Source of the DNA: Bog-793 sp035625025
Lineage (GTDB): Bacteria > Actinomycetota > Acidimicrobiia > Acidimicrobiales > Bog-793
DNA: 64,000 bases
NCBI GenBank assembly: GCA_035625025.1
Contig: DASPQJ010000054.1
Span: 1 to 64,000, forward strand
Direction: 5' to 3'
Below the pieces are notes generated by a model, which was not told the origin of the DNA, searched no databases, and saw only the letters and a program-made list of their open reading frames with translations. Below are positions 7,488 through 15,999 of this stretch, piece by piece. The stretch's first letter is position 1, and the number at the start of each line of letters is the position of its first letter. A program made the translations under genes and the position numbers.

Positions 7488-9086
7488 GTGTCCGTGACCA
7501 CTGCGGGAGGCTCGAACACGGATCTGCAGGCGCTCCGCAGTCGGGTGTCCAGCGCGGCATCAGCCGAAGAGCGCGCGAGGTGCCTCGATGAAATCGAGCT
7601 CGCCCTTTCCAGGGCCACGGGGCCGGCCGAGAGCGCCCAACTTCTCATGTGCCGCTCGCACCTGCACGCGAACCAGTGGGAGACCCGGAAGGTCGTCGCT
7701 GACGCGCTTGCCGCCATGCAGCAGTTCGAAGAGGCCGGTGACGCGGAGGGAGCTCTTGATGCGGCCAGCGTATGCGCTGGTTACTCCGCGCGCCTCGGGG
7801 ACCTCTCCTTGGCGTCGGAGCTGGCAACAAGGTGCATCGTGGGCCTCTCCCTCCTTACCGACGACGCTCTGCGCGCCGAGGTGACGAACCGGCTTGGGAT
7901 GTTCTGCCTTTGGTTCCGCGATTACGACCTCGCCATCGAGCAGTTCGAGGTCTCGCTCCGGGCCGCCGAGCGTTGCGGTAACCAACGGTTTGTCTACCGC
8001 GAGCTGTACAACCTGGCATCCACGCTTCTTCTCGCCGTTGAACTCGAATCTGGTCCCGAACAAGACCAAAGCCAGGGGTCCGGTTCACGAGCTGCGAGGC
8101 TCGCCCGGGCGGCACGGGCGATCCAGCGTCTGGCCGAAGGAAGCGACGCGGAACTGGTGGCCTGGGCAGGTACGCGTCGTCTGCAAGCCCATCTCGCCTA
8201 TGAGCAGGGTCACACGGAAAAAGCCTTCCAGATGCTGAAGCAAGCCGAAGAGGATCTCTCCGCAGAAGCCTGGGAAGAGGGGAAATACGATTTCTCCTTG
8301 CTAGAGGCCCGTTGCCTGCGCGCTCTCGGGCGACCGGCGGACGCCATTGCCGCGGCCCGTCGCGCCACGGACGCCGTCAAGCTGGGCGAAGACATCCAAG
8401 AGACCACATTGGCCCTCGAGGAACTCGTGGCCGCGGAACAAGAAGCAGGCGAGCTCGAAGCGGCTCTTGCTCACGCCGTCGAGCTCAACCGGCGCGTGTC
8501 GGCGGTGCACAGCAACCAGACCGCCCAGGTCGTCAAGCAGGTGTGGGTGCGAGCTGCCACGGAACTGGAACGCAGCCGGCTCGAGGTTCAGACAGCGGCG
8601 GCTATCCACTTTGCGGAGGAAGACGCGCTGACGCGGGTCGGCAACCGACGGCTCTTGGCGCGTTTTCTCGCGGGGCCCGCCGCCGACCACGACAATCTCG
8701 CCTTCCTCATGGTCGACATAGACCACTTCAAGCAGATCAACGACACTTTCGGCCACGCAGTCGGGGACCACGTGCTTCGGGCTCTGGGACAACTTCTGGC
8801 GACCGAGCCCCGTGCCGGTCAGGTCGTCGTCCGTTACGGGGGCGAGGAGTTCGTCTTGGCGCTGCCTTCCGTGGAGCTGAAGGCCGCGCGGAATTTCGCT
8901 GAACGCATTCGCCTGAAGGTCGAGTCCTATCCGTGGGAGAAGCTTGAGCACCTGCTGCAGGTCACCGTGAGCATCGGTGTTTCGTGCGGCCCCGTGGCCG
9001 ACTGGCATTCGGTGCTCGCCGCGGCCGATCGGGGTCTGTACATCGCCAAGCGAAGCGGCCGGAACCAGGTCAGGACCTCCGATTGA
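7488..9086 (+). CDS. TPR-repeat diguanylate cyclase (GGDEF)
   Basis: 532 residues from GTG 7488, with zero bases between it and the prepilin stop. Residues 1 to about 370 are helical repeats of the tetratricopeptide type. Residues about 375-530 are a GGDEF domain: DALTRVGNRR, the metal site MVDIDHFKQINDTFGH, the active-site signature RYGGEEF, and SIGVS near the end. It should make cyclic di-GMP from two GTP. The inhibitory I-site that normally reads RxxD five residues before the signature is RAGQ here, so the aspartate is missing and classic product inhibition is probably lost. There is no membrane segment, so it is likely cytosolic and controlled through partners bound by the repeats. Confidence 0.9.
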   Translation: MSVTTAGGSNTDLQALRSRVSSAASAEERARCLDEIELALSRATGPAESAQLLMCRSHLHANQWETRKVVADALAAMQQFEEAGDAEGALDAASVCAGYSARLGDLSLASELATRCIVGLSLLTDDALRAEVTNRLGMFCLWFRDYDLAIEQFEVSLRAAERCGNQRFVYRELYNLASTLLLAVELESGPEQDQSQGSGSRAARLARAARAIQRLAEGSDAELVAWAGTRRLQAHLAYEQGHTEKAFQMLKQAEEDLSAEAWEEGKYDFSLLEARCLRALGRPADAIAAARRATDAVKLGEDIQETTLALEELVAAEQEAGELEAALAHAVELNRRVSAVHSNQTAQVVKQVWVRAATELERSRLEVQTAAAIHFAEEDALTRVGNRRLLARFLAGPAADHDNLAFLMVDIDHFKQINDTFGHAVGDHVLRALGQLLATEPRAGQVVVRYGGEEFVLALPSVELKAARNFAERIRLKVESYPWEKLEHLLQVTVSIGVSCGPVADWHSVLAAADRGLYIAKRSGRNQVRTSD

Positions 9087-9426
9087 ACGAAGAAGAGGTC
9101 ATTCCTCCCCTCATCTCAGACCTGCTGACGGCGCGCCAGCAAGCCCGTGACCTGCGAACCGCGGCCCGAAACGGGACACGATCCGATCATCCTGCCAACC
9201 TGCCGCGCTGACAGCCGCACTCGGCGCCGGCTTCCAACCTCACAGGGGTACGCCACCAGTCACCTTCGCTCGGCTATCAACCGATCGCGCCGGAGGCCGT
9301 CGCCACCCTTTCCCAGGTCGCCCGGGATTGCTCCGTCTGGTCTACCGCGGTCGTCCACCCCTCGGAGCCGGGCTTCGAGGCGGCCCCGATCAAAGGTGCT
9401 TGGGGTGTCAGCCGGCGCGACAGACC
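9087..9426. other. Intergenic, no gene recognised
   Basis: 340 bases between the converging GGDEF and glyoxalase-like genes. I found no plausible protein, RNA gene or obvious terminator hairpin. Confidence 0.5.
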
Positions 9427-10218
9427 TTAGGACTGTGCGCGCGAGGCGGTCGCGTGCAGTTTGAACTGCGCGCCCAGGGGGTCCGCCACAGTGGCCAACA
9501 GCCCGTAGGGGGTGTCCTCGACGTCGGTCACGACCGAACCGTCGAGGGATCGCACCGTGGCGATGGCTACAGAGATGTCGTCGACATCCCAGTAGACGAC
9601 CCACTGGGCGGGTGCGCCCGAGGGCAGGGATGCTGAAGCATCCATGATCCCGGCCAGTTCTCCCTCGCCCGACGGGTCGCGCATCGTCGTGTAGCGGAAC
9701 TCATCACTGTCGCCGACGGAACTGGTGTCCCAGCCGAAAACCGTGCGGTAGAAGGCGACGGCCGCGGCGTGGTCCCGAGTCAGCAGCTCGAACCAACTGG
9801 GGGCGCCGTGCTCAGCGAGGACAGTGAACCCGGGGAAGGTGCCGGCCTGCCAGACGCCGACTTCCGCGCCGGTCGGGTCGACAAGCACGAACTGGCTGCC
9901 AAGATCATCCACGGCCATCGGCGGTGCGGCGATCCGCGCTCCGGAACTGGCGGCCGCGTCCGCGGTCCGGGCGATGTCGTCGCTGGCGAGGAAGACCTTC
10001 CAGGTGTCATTGGCGCGCATATCGCCCATGTCGCCCATGCCGCCAGCGACCGGGACGCCGGCGCGGGAGAACATGAAGTAGCCGCCGAACTCGGCGTTCG
10101 GTTCCTCGGCTCGCCAGCCGAAGAGCTCGCTGTAGAACCGGCGGCTCACCTCCACGTCGGAGGTCCACAGATCTGTCCAACAAGGCGCCCCGATGGGGGC
10201 CTTTTCACGACTAGGCAT
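9427..10218 (-). CDS. Two-domain VOC (glyoxalase/bleomycin-resistance) family protein
   Basis: 263 residues built as a tandem of two vicinal-oxygen-chelate modules. The first (about residues 10-125) begins with APCWTDLWTSDVEVSRRFYSE and ends in VLVDPTGAEVGVW. The second (about 135-260) has APSWFELLTRDHAAAVAFY and VADPLGAQFKL. This arrangement matches the mycobacterial Cfp30B-like group. The substrate is unknown; such proteins may detoxify reactive aldehydes or serve other roles. The gene stands alone. Confidence 0.85.
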   Translation of the reverse strand: MPSREKAPIGAPCWTDLWTSDVEVSRRFYSELFGWRAEEPNAEFGGYFMFSRAGVPVAGGMGDMGDMRANDTWKVFLASDDIARTADAAASSGARIAAPPMAVDDLGSQFVLVDPTGAEVGVWQAGTFPGFTVLAEHGAPSWFELLTRDHAAAVAFYRTVFGWDTSSVGDSDEFRYTTMRDPSGEGELAGIMDASASLPSGAPAQWVVYWDVDDISVAIATVRSLDGSVVTDVEDTPYGLLATVADPLGAQFKLHATASRAQS

Positions 10219-10781
10219 CGTTGCTCCTCATCGTCCGCTAGCTCCGTCTGCCGAAACGCCGGGGAAGATTGGAAACGTCATCTGTCCGCGGCTGGCATCG
10301 GATGCGACCGGACGAACCTTCCCACCAGGGCGTGTTCGCGGTCCGACCGCATCACAGGCACACTAACGGCGGGCGGCGCGATCGCTGACGGACCATTCTC
10401 GTTCCGAGGCAATCTCCGCTTCCCTCCGGGGGCGGGCGACGGTCACCCGGACGGCCGAGGAGCGATCCTCACTCGCGCGCTCTCGTGGGCAACCGACAAG
10501 CGACAGGAACGCCCCACCAATCTCTGGGAGCTGCCACGGGTACGAGTCCTTCTTCGCGACTCAGCGCTCTTGAAAGAACCAGGATCGATCGCGCCTCGGA
10601 CCAGACGATGAAACGCGGCCTTCTTCCACGAGTCCCAGTCGCCCGTGCCGGGGGTACCATCGCCTCTCGGGATCGCACCGCAGCCGGCGGGCTTCACCTG
10701 GACGATCGTCGCCCGGATCTGGCGTGTGATCACGGTATTCACAAGCGGCGATGTTGTCTCCGATGACCGGGGAGTGAACGA
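10219..10781. other. Intergenic, no gene recognised
   Basis: 563 bases between divergently transcribed genes (VOC protein to the left, repeat protein to the right). Open frames here have no protein-like composition on either strand. Promoters for both neighbours must lie here; the ribosome site GGGGAG at 10769-10774 belongs to the repeat protein. Confidence 0.5.
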
Positions 10782-11921
10782 ATGTCTTGGCGCATCGTTG
10801 CCGTGGGCAGATTCGCTCTCGGGCGCCCGGCGCTTGCCAGGTCTGGGCGTGCCGGTGACGCTCGACAGCGCCTCGGTCGCTCCGCCAGCTGGCACCGTGA
10901 TCACCTTGGCGCGTCAACACCTGCGCGCACCGCTCCGGCAACGATCCGCTTCGTGACCGCGATAGCGATCGCTCTCGGCTTCTCGCCCGTTGCCCGTGCC
11001 GAGTCCATTCCGCTGTTCGCCCAGACATCGAGCGCGCCGATCGCGTACGTCGCGAACTCCAACGCCGCCACCGTCACCCCGATCGACCTCGCCACGAACA
11101 CCCCGGGCCGGGCGATCCGCGTCGGGCGGTACCCCGACGCGATCGCGATCACACCGAATGGCAAGACCGCCTATGTCGCCAATGCCGTCAGCGACACCGT
11201 CACCCCGATCGACCTCGCCACGGACACCTCGGGCCGGGCGATCCGCGTCGGGTCGAGCCCCGTCGCGATCGCGATCGCGCCGAACGGCAAGACCGCCTAC
11301 GTCGCGAACGAAGCCGACGACAGCGTCACAGCGATCGACCTCGCCACGGACACCCCAAGCCGCGCGATCCGGGTCGGGCAGTATCCCGACGCGATCGCGA
11401 TCGCGCCGGACGGGAAGACCGCCTACGTCGCGAACTCCAACGCCGCCACCGTCACCCCGATCAACCTCGCCACGAACACCCCGGGCCGGGCGATCCGGGT
11501 CGGGTCGGGTCCCGCGGCGATCGCGATCACGCCAGACGGGAAGACCGCCTACGTCGCGAACTCCTACGTAAACTCGGTCACCCCGATCGACCTCGCCACA
11601 AACACCCCGGGCCGGACGATCCGCGGTGGTCAGGGTCCAGTCGCGATCGCCATCACCCCGGACGCGTCGACGGCCTATGTCGTTGACGCGGCGAACAACT
11701 CCGTCACCCCGATCGACCTCGCCACGGACACCCTGGGCCGGGCGATCCGGGTCGGGTCGGGTCCCGCGGCGATCGCGATCGCGCCGGACGGCAAGACGGC
11801 CTACGTCGCGAACTCCGACGCGAAGACCGTCACCCCGATCGACCTCGCCACGAACTCGCGGGGCCGGGCGATCCGGGTCGGGTCAGGTCCCGCGGCGATC
11901 ACGATCGCGCCGAATGGGTAA
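10782..11921 (+). CDS. Exported YVTN-type beta-propeller protein with seven 42-residue repeats
   Basis: 379 residues from ATG 10782, with GGGGAG seven bases upstream. Residues 1 to about 56 are basic. Residues 57-74 (VTAIAIALGFSPVARA) look like a signal sequence ending at Ala-Glu, so a GTG at 10953 is a possible start for a conventional signal peptide. From residue 88 to the end the protein is seven near-identical repeats of 42 residues, each of the form AYVAN...VTPIDLAT...GRAIRVG..P.AIAI.P.GKT. This is the YVTN propeller repeat, and seven blades would close one complete propeller. It probably acts outside the membrane as a binding scaffold. There is no enzymatic motif. Confidence 0.85.
   Translation: MSWRIVAVGRFALGRPALARSGRAGDARQRLGRSASWHRDHLGASTPARTAPATIRFVTAIAIALGFSPVARAESIPLFAQTSSAPIAYVANSNAATVTPIDLATNTPGRAIRVGRYPDAIAITPNGKTAYVANAVSDTVTPIDLATDTSGRAIRVGSSPVAIAIAPNGKTAYVANEADDSVTAIDLATDTPSRAIRVGQYPDAIAIAPDGKTAYVANSNAATVTPINLATNTPGRAIRVGSGPAAIAITPDGKTAYVANSYVNSVTPIDLATNTPGRTIRGGQGPVAIAITPDASTAYVVDAANNSVTPIDLATDTLGRAIRVGSGPAAIAIAPDGKTAYVANSDAKTVTPIDLATNSRGRAIRVGSGPAAITIAPNG
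11043..11918 (+). repeat. Seven tandem 126-bp repeats encoding propeller blades
   Basis: The repeat period is exactly 126 bp. For example, the phrase GTCACCCCGATCGACCTCGCC recurs from 11073 to 11199 and onward. Six full copies and a seventh lacking only its last two codons fit the interval exactly. Nucleotide identity between copies is high, which suggests recent duplication or gene conversion. Confidence 0.9.
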
Positions 11922-12222
11922 ACGCGCGCGCCCCGGGGCGATACCGAGGACCAGATCGGACCCGCTTGAGCCGGCGACCACGACGATCGACGTCGGGTCA
12001 CCGTCCCTAGTCCTCGCGATCGTGCCGCGCACGACGCCGACACCGGGCGCAAGTGGAACGGACCTTCCTCCACTGAACGGGCGACTGGTTTGCCACGTTC
12101 ACTTCGTGCCCGAATCGCCCTCGGCGATCTTCGGTTGCCAAAGCCGCGCTTTCGCCTAGGATCGGCGGGCGTTCATCTGCCCCTGGGTGCGCCAGCCGGG
12201 TGCCCCAGGGATCAGCGGACGG
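11922..12222. other. Intergenic, no gene recognised
   Basis: 301 bases between the propeller gene and tRNA-Asp. No protein-like frame was found. Confidence 0.45.
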
Positions 12223-12300
12223 GGACCTGTGGTGCAGCCTGGAGTGCACGCTGGCCTGTCAAGCCGGAGGTCGCGGGTTCAAATCCCGTCAGGTCCGCCA
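12223..12300 (+). tRNA. tRNA-Asp (GUC)
   Basis: The cloverleaf folds with acceptor GGACCTG/CAGGTCC, D stem GTGC/GCAC, anticodon stem CTGGC/GCCGG with loop CTGTCAA (anticodon GTC), T loop TTCAAAT, discriminator G and encoded CCA. All the usual conserved bases are present. Confidence 0.95.
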
Positions 12301-12379
12301 ATCAGCCGGCGGCGACGACTGAATTCTCCCTGTGGCGCCGGACATCGGGCAGAATGGTCCCGCTGGCACTGGACGTCCC

Positions 12380-12452
12380 GGTCGGGTAGCTCAGCTGGCA
12401 GAGCGCGCGCCTGAAAAGCGCGAGGTCACCGGATCGACGCCGGTCCCGACCA
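12380..12452 (+). tRNA. tRNA-Phe (GAA)
   Basis: Acceptor GGTCGGG/CCCGACC, D arm GCTC-AGCTGGCA-GAGC, anticodon stem CGCGC/GCGCG with loop CTGAAAA (anticodon GAA), T stem ACCGG/CCGGT. Two departures are visible. The T loop reads ATCGACG, so the nearly universal T at position 54 is A. The gene is followed by CGA, so CCA is not encoded and must be added. Confidence 0.9.
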
Positions 12453-12510
12453 CGACCATCCGGAGCGAACCGGGCACGGCGCGATCGGGTCCGCTCGCGA
12501 GCGACGAGTT

Positions 12511-13944
12511 TCAGCGGATGGTGACAGCCGACGACCGGGCCGCGGACAGCGGGACCGGTGTCGGGTAGTCACCGGTGAGACAGGCCGAGCAGAGCTCAGA
12601 CCCGGACACGCCGATCGTCTCGAAGAGCCCTTCCAGTGAAAGGTAGGAGACCGAGTCCGCGCCGAGCTGGACCGCGATCTGTCGGGTGTCCGAAAAGGCG
12701 GCGAGTAGCTCAGCGCGCTCGGGGGTGTCGATCCCGTAGAAACAGGGCCAGCGGAATGGCGGCGATGAGATTCTTAAATGGACTTCCCGCGCTCCCGCGT
12801 CGCGCAGAACCCGCACAATCTGGCTCGTCGTCGTGCCGCGGACGATCGAGTCGTCGATCACGACGAGTCGCTTGCCCCCGACGCTCTCGCGCAGCGGGTT
12901 GAGCTTGCGACGGACACCGTCTGTCCGGGCCTCGGCAGTGGGGGCGATGAACGTCCTCCCCATGTAGCGGTTCTTCACGAGACCCTGTCCGAACGGGATT
13001 CCGCTGCGAGCGGCGAACCCCTCCGCGGCCGAGACGCCGGAATCCGGAACGCCGACCACGAGGTCCGCTTCCACGGGCGATTCGCGCGCGAGCCGCTCGC
13101 CCATCCGGCGACGCACGGCATGGACCTCTCTCCCGTACAAATCCGTGTCCGGTCTCGCGAAGTAGACGAACTCGAAGACGCACAGCTTTGGCATGATGCG
13201 CGCCGCTGGAAACGGCCAGAGCGAGCGCACTCCGTCGCGGCCGATGATGACGAGTTCACCGGGTTCGATCTCGCGGACGAATCTCGCCCCGACAGCCGCG
13301 AGAGCGGGGCTCTCCGAGGCGATGACCCAACCCTCCTCGTCGTTCCCTTCCAGGCGGCCGAGGCACAACGGACGGAAACCGTTCGGGTCGCGTGCCGCGT
13401 AGAGCCGGGTCGCATCGATGAGACCGAGCGAGAACGCCCCCACGAGCAGCGGCAATACCGAGCACAAGGCTTCCTCGAGCCCTCGTGGGTTCGATCCCCC
13501 GTTGGCTGCGGGATACGCCCGAGCGAGAAGCTCGCCGATGAGATCGCTGTCCGAAGGCGTGAAGCCTGGGAGCATCCCTGCCTCGGACTCCAGCTCGGTG
13601 ACGTTCGTGAGATTCCCGTTGTGGCCGAGGGCGAAGCCGGCGTCGCCGTGCGACCGGTAGACGGGCTGGGCGTTACGCCAGTTACTCTGGCCCATCGTCG
13701 AGTAACGGACGTGGCCGAGCCCGAGGTAACCCTGCAGCGAGTCGCGGGAATGCGGCGTGAACACCGACGTGACGAGGCCCATGTCCTTGAAGACGGTGAT
13801 CGTCTCTCCGTCGCTCACCGCCATGCCGGCCGACTCCTGTCCACGGTGCTGCAGCGAAAACAGCCCGTCAAAGACAAGTGGAGCGACCTCGACCCGAGGC
13901 GCGTAGATGCCGAAAACGCCGCAGGCCTCCCTCACTGCTGCCAT
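12511..13944 (-). CDS. purF: Amidophosphoribosyltransferase
   Basis: 477 residues from ATG 13944. It catalyses the first committed step of purine synthesis, glutamine plus PRPP to phosphoribosylamine. The N-terminal nucleophile is Cys8 in ACGVFGIYA, so a seven-residue propeptide must be removed. The glutaminase domain shows LQHRGQESAGM and LGHNGNLTN. The phosphoribosyltransferase domain shows the PRPP loop VVIDDSIVRGTTTS. The C-terminal CSACLTGDYP and an upstream cysteine indicate the iron-sulfur-containing Bacillus-type enzyme. A longer upstream frame was rejected because family similarity begins at the chosen start. purL and purM are not nearby. Confidence 0.96.
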   Translation of the reverse strand: MAAVREACGVFGIYAPRVEVAPLVFDGLFSLQHRGQESAGMAVSDGETITVFKDMGLVTSVFTPHSRDSLQGYLGLGHVRYSTMGQSNWRNAQPVYRSHGDAGFALGHNGNLTNVTELESEAGMLPGFTPSDSDLIGELLARAYPAANGGSNPRGLEEALCSVLPLLVGAFSLGLIDATRLYAARDPNGFRPLCLGRLEGNDEEGWVIASESPALAAVGARFVREIEPGELVIIGRDGVRSLWPFPAARIMPKLCVFEFVYFARPDTDLYGREVHAVRRRMGERLARESPVEADLVVGVPDSGVSAAEGFAARSGIPFGQGLVKNRYMGRTFIAPTAEARTDGVRRKLNPLRESVGGKRLVVIDDSIVRGTTTSQIVRVLRDAGAREVHLRISSPPFRWPCFYGIDTPERAELLAAFSDTRQIAVQLGADSVSYLSLEGLFETIGVSGSELCSACLTGDYPTPVPLSAARSSAVTIR

Positions 13945-14017
13945 TGTGCCATCCCGTTGTCGTTGATCCGTTCGCTCCCCGGTCTCGAAACGGACTTTCG
14001 CCGCTACCGTTTCCGAC

Positions 14018-14854
14018 GTGATCGATCTCCATACCCATTCGACGTGCTCGGATGGAAGCGAAGCGCCCGAACGCGTGATAGAGCTCGCCGCCGCGGCGAA
14101 CTGCTCCGCCGTGTCGCTCACCGATCACGACGGGCTGTTCGGGAACGACCCCGCCAAGGTGCGGGCCGATCAGATCGGGATCCGTTTCCTCCCCGGATGT
14201 GAGGTCTCCTGCACCTCGGATGCGGGCCCGATCCACCTGCTCTGCTACTTCCTCACGGACCCACACGGCGAGCTGGTCGCGCTTCTCGAGCGTCTACGTC
14301 TTGACCGGGAAATACGCAACGCCCGGCTCGTCGAGCGGATCGTCGACCTCGGCATTCCCCTTTCCTACGAAGAGGTCCGTGCTGAAGCACAAGGTCCGGT
14401 CGTCGGCAGACCGCACTTCGCCGCCGCCCTCGTGCGGCTCAGGGTCGTGGGCTCGATCGACGAGGCTTTCGGCCGCTATCTGAAATCCGGTGCACCCGCC
14501 TACGTGGCACGAACCCCCGTCGATCCTGCGGAAGTGATCGCCACGGCACGCGCCTCACAAGCTGCCGTCGTCCTCGCCCATCCCCTGTCACTCGGACTGA
14601 CCCCCGACGACCTGGAGGACCATCTGTCCGGGCTCGCCGACGCGGGTCTCACGGGGCTCGAAGCCCATTACGGCCGCTACGACCCGGCGACTCGGGAAAG
14701 CCTTGTCGGACTCTCCCGCCGCCACGGTCTCGTCGCGACTGGTGGGTCGGACTTCCACGGGACCTTCCGACCGGACCTCGCCGTCGGGACTGGCACGGGT
14801 GATCTCGAGGTTCCGGACTCCTGCCTCGACGAACTGATCGCCCGAGTCCTCTAA
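14018..14854 (+). CDS. PHP-domain phosphoesterase (TrpH/YciV-like)
   Basis: 278 residues from GTG 14018, divergent from purF with 73 bp between. Metal-binding PHP motifs appear in order: HTHSTCSDG at the N terminus, LTDHDG near residue 35, GCEVSC near 65, HPLSLG near 190 and GGSDFHG near 245. This is the set found in the TrpH/YciV group, which removes 3'-phosphates from nucleoside bisphosphates or trims short RNA 5' ends. The exact substrate cannot be told from sequence. Confidence 0.88.
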   Translation: MIDLHTHSTCSDGSEAPERVIELAAAANCSAVSLTDHDGLFGNDPAKVRADQIGIRFLPGCEVSCTSDAGPIHLLCYFLTDPHGELVALLERLRLDREIRNARLVERIVDLGIPLSYEEVRAEAQGPVVGRPHFAAALVRLRVVGSIDEAFGRYLKSGAPAYVARTPVDPAEVIATARASQAAVVLAHPLSLGLTPDDLEDHLSGLADAGLTGLEAHYGRYDPATRESLVGLSRRHGLVATGGSDFHGTFRPDLAVGTGTGDLEVPDSCLDELIARVL

Positions 14855-14873
14855 CACCAAGGAGGACGACTCG
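14843..14873 (+). terminator. Imperfect hairpin at the end of the PHP gene
   Basis: CGAGTCCTC at 14843-14851 can pair with GAGGAC and CTCG at 14862-14873, with a two-base bulge. It spans the stop codon and lies between converging genes. There is no T tract, so it is only a possible terminator. Confidence 0.3.
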
Positions 14874-14939
14874 CTGGCGACACCCGAGAGAAACGAGCGT
14901 GCGTGTCGACCCAGGCGGCGCGGGGTCACACCTGGTCTT

Positions 14940-15725
14940 TCACACCTGCTTGTCGTAGTCCGATCCCATTGAAGGCGGCGGTTCGATGCCCCAACGGCGC
15001 ATGCCCTCCTCCATTCGGGCAATGACTGTTTTCAGTACCACGACCCGCGCGTAATGCTTGCTCTCCGCGGCGACGAGGTCCCACGGCGCGTAGCTCGTAT
15101 CCGTCTTGTCGAGCATGTCCTCCACGGCCTCGACGTACTGCGCGCGTTTGGAGCGATTCCGCCAGTCCTCGTCGGTCAGTTTCCATCGCCGCAGCGGGTC
15201 GTCGCGCCGGTCCTCGAAGCGGCGCTTCTGCTCCTCGTCGGAGATGTGAAGCCAGAACTTGATGAGCGTCATGCCCTCTTCAACGAGCCCGCGTTCGAAG
15301 GCGTTGATCTCGTCGTAGGCCCGGCGCCACTCTTCCGCGTTCACAAGTTTCTCCACCCGTTCCACAAGCACGCGCCCGTACCACGAGCGGTCGAAGACGC
15401 TCATCTCGCCCCAGCCCGGCAGGCTCTCCCCGAACCGCCACAGGAAGTGGTGGCGTTTCTCCTCGTCCGAGGGGACCCCGAACTCGGCAACCGCGACGTG
15501 CCGGGGGTCGATGCGACCGACCAGCCTTTTGATCGCACCGCCCTTGCCTGAAGCGTCCCACCCCTCGAACAGAACGCAGAGCGGTGGTCCGAGCTCGCCG
15601 CTGCCGAGGAGCCCGCCGGACACGAGCCGCAAGTGAAGGAGCCGGAGCTGCAGCCGTGCGATCTTCTGCTCGGACTTCTCTCGCCTCAGGGAGACGGACA
15701 GGTCAATTTTGTCGAGACGTCCCAT
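14940..15725 (-). CDS. ppk2: Polyphosphate kinase 2 family protein (likely polyphosphate:AMP/nucleotide phosphotransferase)
   Basis: 261 residues from ATG 15725 (MGRLDKIDLS). A much longer open frame continues upstream, but it runs into the remains of another gene and is not part of this protein. The P-loop is FEGWDASGKGGAIKRL near residue 55. The Walker B and lid region reads SVFDRSWYGRVLVERVE near 115. These variants resemble class II PPK2 domains, which move phosphate from polyphosphate to AMP, more than the GDP/ADP-preferring class I. One domain of normal length is present. It would link polyphosphate stores to nucleotide pools. Confidence 0.88.
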   Translation of the reverse strand: MGRLDKIDLSVSLRREKSEQKIARLQLRLLHLRLVSGGLLGSGELGPPLCVLFEGWDASGKGGAIKRLVGRIDPRHVAVAEFGVPSDEEKRHHFLWRFGESLPGWGEMSVFDRSWYGRVLVERVEKLVNAEEWRRAYDEINAFERGLVEEGMTLIKFWLHISDEEQKRRFEDRRDDPLRRWKLTDEDWRNRSKRAQYVEAVEDMLDKTDTSYAPWDLVAAESKHYARVVVLKTVIARMEEGMRRWGIEPPPSMGSDYDKQV

Positions 15726-15999
15726 CTCCCCATTGAACCGCGTCGCGACGACGTCCGCGCGCTTTGCGCGATTCGCAAAGTCAGGCGGTCCCAAAGGCGA
15801 CTTTCTCCATGAGAAACCTCGGGGCTCGGCCTGGTAGAGACCGTCGACGAGGGGGCGGGATCGCCATCGCCGGGTACCGTCTCCGGAGCGCCGAAGCATC
15901 CGTCGTCGCCACGGGAGATAGACCAACCGCCGGCGACCGTCCGTTCTGGGTCGGGGAAGGCCGGCTGGAGGACGGGTTCGCCCCGGGGCACCCGGTCCG

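Noticed and set aside
11043..11918. Regular 126-bp repeats considered as a CRISPR-like or non-coding satellite
   Set aside because: The unit is a multiple of three, stays in frame, has no spacers and encodes a known propeller blade.
12778..14202. Open frame of 474 codons antisense to purF
   Set aside because: No protein motif; purF is complete on the other strand.
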